64,000 nt of DNA from Streptomyces flavidovirens DSM 40150 (GCF_000429085.1 NZ_AUBE01000008.1:186001-250000), one strand, 5' to 3'. Counted from the stretch's first letter, positions 24,547 through 33,504 are shown. Notes: generated by a model not told the origin, from the sequence alone. Numbers and translations are program-made.

Positions 24547-25749
24547 ATGACGTTCAATCCCTTGGAGCAGCGTGGTATTCCGCTGGACCGCCAGCTCAGG
24601 AACTGGCGTGAGCTGAATGTAGAGCCGATCGACCCTGATCACTGTGATCCGTACACGCGGTGTCGGATCATCACGATGAACGGTATCGAGGTGGAGGCGA
24701 TTATGTTCAGCCACCAGCTCGCCCGTAATACGGCCGATCCGGAGATCAAGAGGCAGCTCGCGAGGACCCGTTACATCGAGGCGCAGCAGCAGAAGGCAGT
24801 GAACTGGCTGCTGCCCGGAGTGTCGTCTGTTCTGGAGACGACGATCGCCTACGAGCAGGTGGCGGTAGACCTGACCGCGTGGATCGCGCGGATGGAACCG
24901 GACCCGTATCTGCAGCAGGCGTACCAGTTCGGTGTGCTGGAGGACTTCGATCACCTGTACCGGTACGCGAACCTGTACGAGATGATCGAGCACCGCAAGG
25001 CGGAGTCGATCGTCGACGGTCTGACGGAGGTCATGCCCGGCAGGCCCACCAAGTTCCATCACCGCAATCCGGTGGACAACGTCCGGGACCCGTACGACCG
25101 GACGCGGACCGATCCGCTGTCCAAGCTGCACGCGCTGACGGTCCTGTCGGCCGAGCAGCAGACGATGAACTTCTACATGAACACCGGCCCCACCTACATG
25201 GAGCCGATCGCCCGGCAGCTCTACCAGGAGATCGGGTTGATCGAGGAGGAGCACGTGACTCACTACGAGTCGCTCGTCGACCCGGGTGAGACGTGGTGGG
25301 AGCAGTTGGTCAATCACGAGTACAACGAGTGCTACTTGTACTACTCGTTCATGGAGCAGGAGAGCGACCCCAAGGTCAAGGCGATCTGGGACCTGCACCT
25401 GAACATGGAGCTCGAGCACCTGCACATCGCCTGTGACCTCATGCGGCGCCACGACGGCCGCGAGCCCCAGGAAGTGCTGGCGCCGCGGCTGCCCAACGTC
25501 CTGACGTTCGAACCCAACAAGGCGTACGTGCGGGAGCTGCTCGACACGCAGATGGACCTGACGACCCTCGGTGCCGGCTACGTCCGTGATGCGCACGAGC
25601 GCTTCGAGCAGATGCAGGAGCAGATCCATGGAGGCGAACAGCCGCCGAGCGAACGGGTGATGACCCAGCACGACCAGATGTTCGGCCGCGAGTACCGGCT
25701 GGAGACCGAGGGCGAGCACCCTGACCCCGCCATGCGCGAGAACACCTGA
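24547..25749 (+). CDS. Ferritin-like (putative di-iron) protein of unknown function
   Basis: A 400-residue cytoplasmic protein that I cannot place in a named family. It is helical and rich in Glu/His/Tyr pairs typical of carboxylate-bridged di-iron bundles: Glu103 (AYEQ), Glu132/His136 (LEDFDH), Glu145/His149 (YEMIEH), Glu228 and the EEEH motif Glu233-His236, Glu261, and the ELEH motif Glu288-His291. The number and spacing suggest two four-helix bundles in one chain. The ATG at 24547 has AAGGAG 8 bases upstream; a longer frame from 24460 would overlap the promoter. It is followed 14 bases later by a hemerythrin gene, so the two are probably co-transcribed. Possible roles are iron storage, peroxide removal or an oxygenase; the evidence does not choose. 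Confidence 0.65.
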   Translation: MTFNPLEQRGIPLDRQLRNWRELNVEPIDPDHCDPYTRCRIITMNGIEVEAIMFSHQLARNTADPEIKRQLARTRYIEAQQQKAVNWLLPGVSSVLETTIAYEQVAVDLTAWIARMEPDPYLQQAYQFGVLEDFDHLYRYANLYEMIEHRKAESIVDGLTEVMPGRPTKFHHRNPVDNVRDPYDRTRTDPLSKLHALTVLSAEQQTMNFYMNTGPTYMEPIARQLYQEIGLIEEEHVTHYESLVDPGETWWEQLVNHEYNECYLYYSFMEQESDPKVKAIWDLHLNMELEHLHIACDLMRRHDGREPQEVLAPRLPNVLTFEPNKAYVRELLDTQMDLTTLGAGYVRDAHERFEQMQEQIHGGEQPPSERVMTQHDQMFGREYRLETEGEHPDPAMRENT

Positions 25750-25763
25750 CGGGAAGGATTCAC

Positions 25764-26357
25764 ATGACTGAGATCCACACCCACCGGGCCGGTGACGACC
25801 ACGCGGCCGACAACGACGTGGTGGCGCTGCTCATGCGCCAGCACGGAGACATCCGTAACCTCTTCGACGAAGTCGAGCAGTCGACAGGTGACAGGAGGAA
25901 GGACGCCTTCCGTCGCCTCGTGCGTCTCCTGGCGGTGCACGAGACGGCTGAGGAAGAGGTGGTGCATCCTTTCGCCCGCCGGAGTCTTCCGGGCGGTGAA
26001 CAGGTCGTCGAGGACCGGCTGGCGGAGGAGCGGGCGGCCAAGGAAGCACTGTCGGCGCTCGACGACATGGACATCGACGACCCGAAGTTCCTGCCCCGGC
26101 TGCTGGCCCTGAGGGAAGACGTCCAGGCGCACGCACGTGCCGAGGAACGCTACGAGTTCACCCACATTCGCCGCAGCACGGACGCCGCCAAACTCGCCTT
26201 GATGGCCAAAGGAGTCAAGGCGGCCGAAGCCATGGCGCCCACCCGGCCTCACCCAGGAGTGGAGTCAGCCGCAGCGAACGTCGCGCTGGGACCCGTGGCC
26301 GCCCTGATGGACCGCACCAAGGACGCCGTACGCAAAGCAATGGGCCACGACGGCTGA
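25764..26357 (+). CDS. Hemerythrin-like cytoplasmic protein
   Basis: The 197-residue protein has an HHE domain with His27 (MRQHGDI), His59 and Glu63 (VHETAEEEVVHP) and His123 with Glu127 (AHARAEERYEF). The usual central EH pair is EER here, so the iron site may be unusual. The C-terminal 50 residues are basic (GVKAAEAMAPTRPHPGVES...). It lies 14 bases after the ferritin-like gene with GGAAGGA before its ATG. A strong hairpin follows, so the pair forms a two-gene unit. Confidence 0.85.
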   Translation: MTEIHTHRAGDDHAADNDVVALLMRQHGDIRNLFDEVEQSTGDRRKDAFRRLVRLLAVHETAEEEVVHPFARRSLPGGEQVVEDRLAEERAAKEALSALDDMDIDDPKFLPRLLALREDVQAHARAEERYEFTHIRRSTDAAKLALMAKGVKAAEAMAPTRPHPGVESAAANVALGPVAALMDRTKDAVRKAMGHDG

Positions 26358-26368
26358 ACTGTAAGCAC

Positions 26369-26401
26369 TGCCCTCAGGCAGCTCACGACTGGCTGAGGGC
26401 A
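26369..26401. terminator. Stem-loop between hemerythrin and DUF1360 genes
   Basis: Arms 26369-26381 and 26389-26401 pair over 13 bp with one mismatch (TGCCCTCAGGCAG / CTGGCTGAGGGCA) around a 7-base loop. It lies between convergent genes, so it probably ends transcription from both sides. Confidence 0.7.
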
Positions 26402-26411
26402 CCGCCTCGGC

Positions 26412-26987
26412 TCACTCGGTGTTCTTCTGTACCAGGCAGTCGTATCCCAGTTGCATGGTGTCGGCGACCGCAAGGGCGGTGAGAGCGCCCGTCACGGTTC
26501 GCGTGGCACGCGGCCACAGCAGGTGGGCACCGGTGATGGTGGTCGTCAGCCAGACGCTCAGGCAGAACGGGCAGGTGACGAGCTCGCCCACGGTCGACCT
26601 GAGGTCGCCTCCGCGCGGGCTCTCGCTCACCTCGGCTGGGCCGGTCGCCTCCTTGTAGCGCGTGAACGGCGCCCGGAGGGGGCTGGTGACGGACCCTTTG
26701 CTGAGCAGTCGCCCCAGCCGGAATGTGGCCGCCGCCGTGAACAGCGTGTCCAAGGGGTCGTGGCGATCCGGCAATTTCGTCTTCCGCATGCCGACTGCCG
26801 CACCCCAGGCGGCTGTGTACGCACTGAACGCGACTACGGCCGCGAGGTGCCCGCCGAGTCGGCGCTCCTCCCGCGGGGAGTAGTCCTTGCTCGCTCGCCG
26901 CAACGCCGGCGGCAGTACGCGTTTCAGTGCCCGCTGCACAACTCCGTCCGCAGGGCCGCGACCGTCGTGCTCAAGCCTTTCAGTCAT
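26412..26987 (-). CDS. DUF1360 membrane protein
   Basis: The 191-residue protein has two to four membrane helices and the DUF1360 signature: RHDPLDTLFTAAATFRLGRL, then LRAPFTRY, and a helix opening with TCPFCLSVW, whose CxxC is conserved in the family. Function is unknown. The ATG at 26987 gives the usual N-terminus. A GTTT-N15-GGATAC element (sigma-B-like with one mismatch) ends 9 bases before the ATG, so a near-leaderless stress promoter is possible. It is convergent with the hemerythrin gene. Confidence 0.8.
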   Translation of the reverse strand: MTERLEHDGRGPADGVVQRALKRVLPPALRRASKDYSPREERRLGGHLAAVVAFSAYTAAWGAAVGMRKTKLPDRHDPLDTLFTAAATFRLGRLLSKGSVTSPLRAPFTRYKEATGPAEVSESPRGGDLRSTVGELVTCPFCLSVWLTTTITGAHLLWPRATRTVTGALTALAVADTMQLGYDCLVQKNTE

Positions 26988-27084
26988 GAACCACAGGTAT
27001 CCTTTCGGCGCCCAAAGAAACGACATCGGCTGCCATTCGCTCGACGGGCGGTGTGCCCGGGCGGTGCAGGCCACCGGCTCGCCG

Positions 27085-27912
27085 TCACAGCGCTTTTGAC
27101 ACCATTCGCGGCGGCGGCGTGCGGCGCGAGCGCAGCAGAGCGCGCCCGGTGGAGGCGTACCACTGCGCGGCGATCACAGTGGCGAGGGCGATCTCGATCA
27201 GATCCCCGCCGTAATACATCAACTGCGCGCCCGTCCGCAGGTCTGCCAGGGCGTAGGAGGTGCCGGGCGGTGCCGTCACGTACAGCGACTTCGCCAGGAC
27301 GGCATGCGCGGCACCGATCGCCAGGAGCGTGCCGCCCCGCCACGACAGGCTCCACTGCTGCCGGACGGGCTCCAGGTGGCACAACGAGACCGTGAGCAGT
27401 ATCCCCGCCATGAGCACATGCGCGTGCACTGCGGCATGGAGGAGCACCTGATGGTGCGTGCCGGCCAGGAGGGTGGTCCGGTAGAGCAGCAACAGTCCGC
27501 CGACATTCAGCACCGCCGCCACCGGCGGACAGAGGAGCCATGTGACAGGCCGGGAGTGGGCTGTGCGTACCAGCAGGTGACGTACGCCCCCCGGCGGCAG
27601 TGCGCGGAGGGCCAGCGTCAGCGGCCTTGCCAGCATCATCAGGAGCGGTGCGGCCATACCGCCCAGGAGGTGCTGCGCCATGTGGGCCGTGAACGGTCCG
27701 CCCGGAAGGACGGACGGCATCGCGCCGGCCAACGCGGCGGCTCCGGCCAGGAACGACATGTCGCGGCGTACCGGCCATCGATCACCCCGTCGCCGCAGCC
27801 GCGCGGCGACGGCGAGATACGCGGCGGCCGCAAGCAGGGAGACGGCGCCCGTCACCAACTCCGACGGACCCACGCCGACGAGGTCCGGCGCGGGGTGGAC
27901 GTGGACCGGCAT
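27085..27912 (-). CDS. CtaG-type (Caa3_CtaG) membrane protein
   Basis: A 275-residue protein with about seven helices and the Caa3_CtaG signature: FTAHMAQHLLGGMAAPLLMM, HHQVLLHAAVHAHVLMAG and DQQLMYY-like QLMYYGGDLIE. Histidines in AHMAQH, VHAH and SLCHLEP could bind copper. The family assists cytochrome c oxidase copper-centre assembly in Bacillus; the actinobacterial branch is less defined. Its ATG lies 2 bases after the stop of the DUF2243 gene, so the two are coupled. Confidence 0.85.
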   Translation of the reverse strand: MPVHVHPAPDLVGVGPSELVTGAVSLLAAAAYLAVAARLRRRGDRWPVRRDMSFLAGAAALAGAMPSVLPGGPFTAHMAQHLLGGMAAPLLMMLARPLTLALRALPPGGVRHLLVRTAHSRPVTWLLCPPVAAVLNVGGLLLLYRTTLLAGTHHQVLLHAAVHAHVLMAGILLTVSLCHLEPVRQQWSLSWRGGTLLAIGAAHAVLAKSLYVTAPPGTSYALADLRTGAQLMYYGGDLIEIALATVIAAQWYASTGRALLRSRRTPPPRMVSKAL

Positions 27913-27914
27913 GG

Positions 27915-28370
27915 TCAGGCGGACCGGTGGCGACGTTGTGCACGGACGGCCAGAACCATACCGATGAGGAGCAGAACGAGACCGGCGATGTTCCACAGCA
28001 CGTCATAGGGGGTGACATCGACGCCGTACCGGATTTGATGCAGGCGCAGCACCTTGTGGTCCACGATGCCGTCGAACAACTGGAAGCCGCCGAGTCCCAG
28101 GAACACTCCGGCCCGGGCGTGGGAGCGAGAGAGCGCGTCACGGCGGCGGAGGTCGGCGAAGAGGAAGAAGCCGGCCACCAGCGCGAGCAGTTCGGCGGTG
28201 TGCAGCAATCCGTCCGACAGGAGACCGATACTGGCGACCGACCGGTCGTAGAAATGGTGCCAGCCGAGAATCTGGTGGAAGACGATCTCGTCGACTCCGG
28301 CCATGATCCCCACGCCGATCAGCGCGCAGACCGCCATCGACCGCCGGGGGCGGGGTGACGCTGCCGGCAC
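27915..28370 (-). CDS. DUF2243 membrane protein
   Basis: A 151-residue protein with about four helices. The DUF2243 signature is clear: GVDEIVFHQILGWHHFYDRS, LLSDGLLHTAELLALVAG, GLGGFQLFDGIVDHKVLRLH and YDVLWN. Four conserved histidines near helix ends suggest a metal or haem site. It is usually found next to CtaG-type genes, as here. The GTG start at 28370 overlaps the stop of an upstream 20-codon frame (TAGTG); an ATG 11 codons later is the alternative. Confidence 0.85.
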   Translation of the reverse strand: MPAASPRPRRSMAVCALIGVGIMAGVDEIVFHQILGWHHFYDRSVASIGLLSDGLLHTAELLALVAGFFLFADLRRRDALSRSHARAGVFLGLGGFQLFDGIVDHKVLRLHQIRYGVDVTPYDVLWNIAGLVLLLIGMVLAVRAQRRHRSA

Positions 28371-28432
28371 TACTTCTTGGCCTCGTCGTCGGGGCGTTCG
28401 CCTTCCGCCTGTGATGGAGTGTTCTCCTGCAT
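28370..28432 (-). CDS. Possible 20-residue peptide leading the DUF2243/CtaG operon
   Basis: An ATG at 28432 opens a 20-codon frame (MQENTPSQAEGERPDDEAKK) whose TAG stop overlaps the next GTG start by one base. The purine-rich GAGGAAGAGGA lies upstream. The peptide is hydrophilic and acidic. It may be a leader peptide coupling translation, or a true small protein; codon choice is Streptomyces-like. Confidence 0.35.
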   Translation of the reverse strand: MQENTPSQAEGERPDDEAKK

Positions 28433-28510
28433 GGGTCGATCGATCCTCTTCCTCGTCGTGGTTCCCGTGCGGTCACGTAGCAGCGCACCCAGCGGCTGCA
28501 CAGAGAGCGA

Positions 28511-28535
28511 TTACCCACCGGGGGCCGCCACAGAC
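28511..28535 (-). promoter_or_regulatory. Sigma-B-like element upstream of the DUF2243/CtaG operon
   Basis: On the minus strand, GTCT (28535-28532) and GGGTAA (28516-28511) are 15 bases apart. This fits GNNT-N15-GGGTAY except for the last base. It lies about 80 bases before the small upstream frame. Confidence 0.3.
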
Positions 28536-28686
28536 CCGCGCCCGGCGAAGGTGCTGCCGAATGGACCACTGCGCGGTGCCTCGGCACCGGGTCTCGCGGT
28601 GGGTTCAGGTTATGTGCGCTGGGGGCGTTACACGCGACGCACGTTTTGAGGCACAGTCCGACGAGCTGCCAGGGGGGAGAGGCCGT

Positions 28687-30492
28687 ATGTTCACCACCCG
28701 CCCCACCCTCCAGGGCACCTTCGGCATGGTGTCCTCCACCCACTGGCTCGCCTCCCAGTCCGCGATGGCGGTCCTGGAGGACGGCGGCAACGCCTTCGAC
28801 GCCGCCGTCGCCGCCGGATTCGTCCTGCACGTCGTCGAACCGCACCTCAACGGGCCCGCGGGCGAGGTGCCGGTCATCCTCGCGCCGGTAGGTGCACCGG
28901 TGCGGGTGCTCTGCGGGCAGGGGCCCGCACCGGCCGGCGCGAGCGCCGGTCACTACCGGGCGCTCGGACTCGGTCTCGTGCCGGGCACCGGGCCGCTGGC
29001 CGCCGCCGTGCCGGGAGCGTTCGACGCGTGGATGCTTCTGCTCCGGGATTACGGCACCAAGTCGCTCAGCGAGGTGCTGCGGTACGCCATCGGGTACGCG
29101 CAGGACGGACACGTGCCCGTCGAGCGGGTCGGCGAGACCGTGGAGACGGTGCGCGCCCTGTTCGAGGAGGAGTGGACCTCGTCCGCCGAGGTGTACCTTT
29201 CGCGCGGCAGGGCCCCCGTCCCCGGCGAGCTGCTGCGCAACCCCGCGCTCGCCGCCACCTGGCGCCGCCTGATCGCCGAGGCCGAGGCGGCGGGCGGCCG
29301 GGACCGGGTGCGGCAGATCGACGCGGCGCGTGGGGTGTGGCGCGAGGGGTTCATCGCGCAGGCGCTGGTACGGCAGGCCGCCCGCCCCACCTTGGACACC
29401 AGCGGCGTCCGGCACACGGGCACGCTGTCCGCCGCCGACCTGGCCGGCTGGTCCGCGACGTACGAGGCGCCCGTCACGTACGACTGGAACGGCTGGACGC
29501 TGTGCAAGGCGGGCGGCTGGAGCCAGGGGCCCGCCTTCCTCCAGCAGCTCGCGCTGCTGCCCCCGCAACTGCCCGCGTACGGCTCCGCCGACTACGTCCA
29601 CCTGCTGATCGAGGGGTGCAAGCTGGCGATGGCGGACCGGGAAGTCTGGTACGGCGACGCCGCCGATGTGCCCGTCGACGCGCTGCTTTCGGCGTCGTAC
29701 AACGCCGGGCGCCGGGCGCTCGTGGGGGACAGGGCCTCGCTGGAGCTGCGGCCAGGGAGCCCCGAGGGGCGCACACCCGTGCTGAGCGCCCACGCGTCGG
29801 CCGTCGCCGCCGGGGCGCCAGGAGCCGAGGCCGCGGACCCGGCCCCCGGCGCCGGTGAACCGACCGTCGCCGGGAACGGGGCGACCCGCGGCGACACCTG
29901 CCACCTGGACGTCGTCGACCGCTGGGGCAACATGGTCACGGCCACGCCGAGCGGCGGCTGGCTCCAGTCCAACCCGGTGGTTCCGGAGCTCGGCTTCCCG
30001 CTCGGTACGCGGCTGCAGATGGCGTGGCTGGACGACGGGCTGGCGAACACGCTCACGCCCGGACGGCGGCCGCGCACCACCCTGAGTCCGTCGCTCGCGC
30101 TGCGGGACGGAGTGGCCGTCATGGCCTTCGGTACGCCCGGCGGTGACCAGCAGGACCAGTGGCAGTTGCACTTCTTCCTCGCGGTCGCGCTCGCCGGCGC
30201 GACGGCGCGCGGCTCACTCGCCCTGCAGGAGGCCATCGACGCGCCCAACTGGCACAACGACTCCTTCCCCGGCTCCTTCCATCCGCGCGGGATGCGGCCG
30301 GGGAGCGTCACCGTCGAGTCGCGCATGGACGCGGGAGTCGTCGGGGAGCTACGGCGCCGGGGGCACCACGTGACGGTCGGCGGACCGTGGTCCGAGGGGC
30401 GGCTGTGCGCGGTCGCGCGGGACCCGCGGACGGGTGTGCTGTCCGCCGCGGCGAACCCCAGGGGTATGCAGGGTTACGCGGTCGGACGGTGA
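28687..30492 (+). CDS. Cytoplasmic gamma-glutamyltransferase-like protein
   Basis: A 601-residue T3-family protein without a signal peptide. The self-cleavage and nucleophile site is in RGDTCHLDVVDRWGNMVTAT, with the threonine after Asp as the expected N-terminal nucleophile; SGGWLQSNPVVPELGFPLG and FGTPGGDQQDQWQLHFF follow. It belongs to the YwrD-like branch, more distant from true GGT, so its substrate may be another amide. The ATG at 28687 has GGGGGAGAGG before it; the open frame upstream is noncoding. The substrate is not predicted. Confidence 0.85.
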   Translation: MFTTRPTLQGTFGMVSSTHWLASQSAMAVLEDGGNAFDAAVAAGFVLHVVEPHLNGPAGEVPVILAPVGAPVRVLCGQGPAPAGASAGHYRALGLGLVPGTGPLAAAVPGAFDAWMLLLRDYGTKSLSEVLRYAIGYAQDGHVPVERVGETVETVRALFEEEWTSSAEVYLSRGRAPVPGELLRNPALAATWRRLIAEAEAAGGRDRVRQIDAARGVWREGFIAQALVRQAARPTLDTSGVRHTGTLSAADLAGWSATYEAPVTYDWNGWTLCKAGGWSQGPAFLQQLALLPPQLPAYGSADYVHLLIEGCKLAMADREVWYGDAADVPVDALLSASYNAGRRALVGDRASLELRPGSPEGRTPVLSAHASAVAAGAPGAEAADPAPGAGEPTVAGNGATRGDTCHLDVVDRWGNMVTATPSGGWLQSNPVVPELGFPLGTRLQMAWLDDGLANTLTPGRRPRTTLSPSLALRDGVAVMAFGTPGGDQQDQWQLHFFLAVALAGATARGSLALQEAIDAPNWHNDSFPGSFHPRGMRPGSVTVESRMDAGVVGELRRRGHHVTVGGPWSEGRLCAVARDPRTGVLSAAANPRGMQGYAVGR

Positions 30493-30542
30493 GGGCACCG
30501 CGCGTTGCCCGCGTTGTCAGCGGGTCGTGCTTTGCTGGATAC

Positions 30543-31361
30543 ATGATCGATGACAAGTTGTCCGACGTCGAAGAGGCCCTGCGCAAGGCGGCCGCCGCCG
30601 AGATCCTGCCGCGGTACCGCCAGCTCGCCGCGCACGAGATCGTCGAGAAGACCGGGCCGCACGACCTGGTCACCATTGCCGACCGCCAGGCGGAGGAGCA
30701 CCTCACGGCCTCTCTGACCCGGCTGCTGCCGGGGTCGGTGGTCGTGGGCGAGGAGGCGGTCCACGAGGACCCGGCCGTGTACGAGGCGCTGCGCGGCGAC
30801 GCGCCGGTGTGGATCGTGGACCCGGTGGACGGCACCCGGCAGTTCGTGCGCGGCGAGGCGGGCTTCTGCACGCTCGTCGCCCTGGCGCACCGGGGCGACG
30901 TACTCGCCTCGTGGACGTACGCGCCCGTGCTCGACGAGCTGGCCGTGGCCGTGCGCGGGGGCGGGGCGCGGCTGAACGGTGAGGTGCTGCGGGCGGGAGT
31001 TCCGGGTACGGGCGCGACGCTGCGGGTCGCCACGTCCCATCCGGACTTCACGACGGAGCGGCAGAAGGCGGCGCTGCTCGGCCTGAATGTGAAGGGCGTC
31101 GAGGCCCGCCCCTGCGGGTCGGCCGGACTTGAGTACCTGGCCGTGGCCAGGGGCGATCTGGACGCGGTGGCGTTCTCGTGGGAGCTGGCCTGGGACCACG
31201 CGGCGGGACTGCTGCTGGTCGAGGAGGCGGGCGGTTCGCACGCGACCGTCGAGGGCGAGCGGTTCCGGCTGACGGGAGGCAACGCACTGCCGTTCACGGC
31301 CGCGCGGGACGCGGCTACGGTCGCACGGGTGGTCGCGCTGCTGGGTGGCGGGGCGGTGTAA
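30543..31361 (+). CDS. Inositol-monophosphatase-family phosphatase
   Basis: A 272-residue Mg2+-dependent phosphatase. The metal motifs are Glu70/Glu71 (VVGEEAVH), DPVDGTRQF (Asp93, Asp96) and AWDHAAGLLLVEEAGG near the C-terminus. It could act on inositol phosphate, histidinol phosphate, PAP or fructose-1,6-bisphosphate; sequence alone does not decide. It stands alone between the GGT-like and flavoprotein genes on the same strand. Confidence 0.85.
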   Translation: MIDDKLSDVEEALRKAAAAEILPRYRQLAAHEIVEKTGPHDLVTIADRQAEEHLTASLTRLLPGSVVVGEEAVHEDPAVYEALRGDAPVWIVDPVDGTRQFVRGEAGFCTLVALAHRGDVLASWTYAPVLDELAVAVRGGGARLNGEVLRAGVPGTGATLRVATSHPDFTTERQKAALLGLNVKGVEARPCGSAGLEYLAVARGDLDAVAFSWELAWDHAAGLLLVEEAGGSHATVEGERFRLTGGNALPFTAARDAATVARVVALLGGGAV

Positions 31362-31486
31362 GGGCGGGGCGGGGCAGTAGCGGTGTGGCGTGTACTTCCG
31401 GCCACCCGCCCCCTCCCGCCGTCCGTGGTCCCCTGGCCAGGAATATCCTGAGGGTCCTGGCCATCGGCTGACGAAGGAGTCCGAAG

Positions 31487-32902
31487 GTGCCGTCGATGCT
31501 CGATGCCGTCGTCGTAGGGGCGGGGCCCAACGGACTGACCGCCGCTGTCGAACTCGCCCGCCGGGGCTTCTCGGTGGAGGTGTTCGAGGCCCTGGACACC
31601 GTGGGGGGCGGCGCCAGAACCGAGGAGCTCACGCTCCCCGGGTTCCGGCACGACCCCTGTTCCGCCGTGCACCCGCTGGGTGCGGGGTCGCCGGCCTTCA
31701 AGGCCATGCCGCTCGGCCGGTACGGCCTGGAGTGGCTGCACCCCGAACTGCCCATGGCCCATCCCTGGGACGACGGCACCGCGGCTGTCCTGTCCCGGTC
31801 GGTCGCCGAGACCGCCGCGTCGTTCGGCGCGCGGGACGCCGGGACGTACCGGCGGCTCGTCGCCCCCTATGTGACGAAGTGGGACACGCTGGCCCGCGAC
31901 TTCATGTCGCTGCCGTACAGCGCCCTGCCACGCGACCCGCTCACTCTGGCCCGGTTCGGTATCGACGGACTTCCGCCCAGTACGTGGCTGATGCGCCGCT
32001 TCCGCGACGAAAAGGCGCGCGCCCTGTTCGCCGGGCTCGTCGCACACGTCATAGCGCCGCTGGGCGGTCTCGCGACGAGCGCCGTCGGGCTGGTCTTCGC
32101 CCTTGCCGCGCACACCGGCGGCTGGCCGATGCCGCGCGGCGGGTCACAGTCGATCGCGGACGCGCTCGCGGCGTATCTGCGTGATCTCGGCGGGGTGGTG
32201 CACACCGGCTTCGAGGTCAAGCGGCTGGATGACCTGCCGCCCGCGCGCGCGTACGTCTTCGACACCTCGCCCACCGCGCTGGCGCGGATCGCCGGACTCG
32301 GGCAGGCGTACGAGAAGTACCGGTACGGCGCGAGCGTATTCAAGATCGATTACGCGCTTGACGGGCCGGTGCCCTGGGCGGCGGAGGAGGCCCGGCGGGC
32401 CGGTACCGTCCAAATCGGCCCGACCAGCGGCGAGATCGGCACCGCGCTGAACCTGGCCTCGGGCGGTACGGCACCCGAGACGCCGTTCCTGATCACCGCC
32501 CAGCCGAGCCTGGTCGACCCGTCCCGCGCCCCCGAGGGCAAGCATGTCTTCTGGGCGTACGGTCATGTCCCGCACGCCTGGGACGGCGACCTGACCGACG
32601 CGATCGAGCGGCAGATCGAACGCTTCGCGCCTGGCTTCCGCGACCGCGTGCTCGCCCGCGCCACCGCGGGACCGCCGGAACTGGCCGCCCGCAACGCGAA
32701 CTACATCGGCGGGGACATCGCGTGCGGCGCGGCGTCGGGACTCCAGCTCATGCTGCGGCCGAAGGTGACCCTGTTCCCGTACGCGACCAAGCATCCGGCG
32801 GTCTTCATCTGCTCGTCCGCGACTCCGCCGGGACCCGGCGTGCACGGCATGTCGGGGCACAACGCGGCGAAGGCGGTCTGGCGGCGGCTGCGCGCGGCCT
32901 GA
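31487..32902 (+). CDS. FAD-dependent oxidoreductase, phytoene-desaturase-like
   Basis: A 471-residue flavoprotein. The dinucleotide-binding motif is [20 protein letters not shown] with GAGPNG at 11-16, then the phytoene-desaturase-type [17 protein letters not shown]; the C-terminal FAD motif is [16 protein letters not shown]. There are no carotenoid genes nearby, so the substrate is unknown. The GTG at 31487 has AAGGAG about 9 bases upstream; ATG 31496 is possible. Confidence 0.85.
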   Translation: MPSMLDAVVVGAGPNGLTAAVELARRGFSVEVFEALDTVGGGARTEELTLPGFRHDPCSAVHPLGAGSPAFKAMPLGRYGLEWLHPELPMAHPWDDGTAAVLSRSVAETAASFGARDAGTYRRLVAPYVTKWDTLARDFMSLPYSALPRDPLTLARFGIDGLPPSTWLMRRFRDEKARALFAGLVAHVIAPLGGLATSAVGLVFALAAHTGGWPMPRGGSQSIADALAAYLRDLGGVVHTGFEVKRLDDLPPARAYVFDTSPTALARIAGLGQAYEKYRYGASVFKIDYALDGPVPWAAEEARRAGTVQIGPTSGEIGTALNLASGGTAPETPFLITAQPSLVDPSRAPEGKHVFWAYGHVPHAWDGDLTDAIERQIERFAPGFRDRVLARATAGPPELAARNANYIGGDIACGAASGLQLMLRPKVTLFPYATKHPAVFICSSATPPGPGVHGMSGHNAAKAVWRRLRAA

Positions 32903-32932
32903 AACCCAGTCGTGGGAGGAGAGGATGGGCCC

Positions 32933-33454
32933 ATGACGGCCATCACTCTCGTACGCGGAGACATCACCGAGCAGCACGTCGACGCCATCGTCAACGCCGC
33001 CAACTCGTCCCTGCTGGGTGGCGGCGGCGTCGACGGCGCCATTCACCGCAAGGGCGGCCCCGCCATCCTCGCCGACTGCCGCCGCCTGCGCGCCTCCCAG
33101 TACGGAAAAGGGCTGCCGACCGGGCGGGCGGTCGCCACGACGGCGGGGGAGCTGGACGCGCGGTGGGTGATCCACACGGTGGGTCCGGTGTGGCAGCCGG
33201 ATCAGGACCAGTCCGGGCTGCTCGCCTCCTGCTACCGCGAATCGCTGCGCGTGGCGCGGGAGCTCGGGGCGGCGACCGTCGCGTTCCCCGCCATCTCGAC
33301 CGGTATTTTCCGGTGGCCGCTGGACGACGGCGCGCGCATCGCCGTCCGTACGGTCCGGGAGGAGGCCGACGGATCGGTCACCGAGGTACGGTTCGTGCTC
33401 TTCGACGAGGCCGCGTACCAGGCGTTCGAAACAGCCCTGGCAGCCGCACCTTGA
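32933..33454 (+). CDS. Macrodomain protein (O-acetyl-ADP-ribose deacetylase type)
   Basis: The 173-residue protein is a single macrodomain: VRGDITEQHVDAIVNAANSS, LLGGGGVDGAIHRKGG and FPAISTGIFRWP form the ADP-ribose pocket, as in YmdB. It would remove ADP-ribose or acetyl-ADP-ribose. GGAGGAGAGG precedes the ATG at 32933. It is followed 50 bases later by two alkylation-repair genes on the same strand, and an ADP-ribosylglycohydrolase lies 3.5 kb further on. Confidence 0.92.
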   Translation: MTAITLVRGDITEQHVDAIVNAANSSLLGGGGVDGAIHRKGGPAILADCRRLRASQYGKGLPTGRAVATTAGELDARWVIHTVGPVWQPDQDQSGLLASCYRESLRVARELGAATVAFPAISTGIFRWPLDDGARIAVRTVREEADGSVTEVRFVLFDEAAYQAFETALAAAP

Positions 33455-33504
33455 TGTCGGATTCCCGCCAGCCCCGGGTGCGCGGCGTGCCCGATGCTTG
33501 AGCC

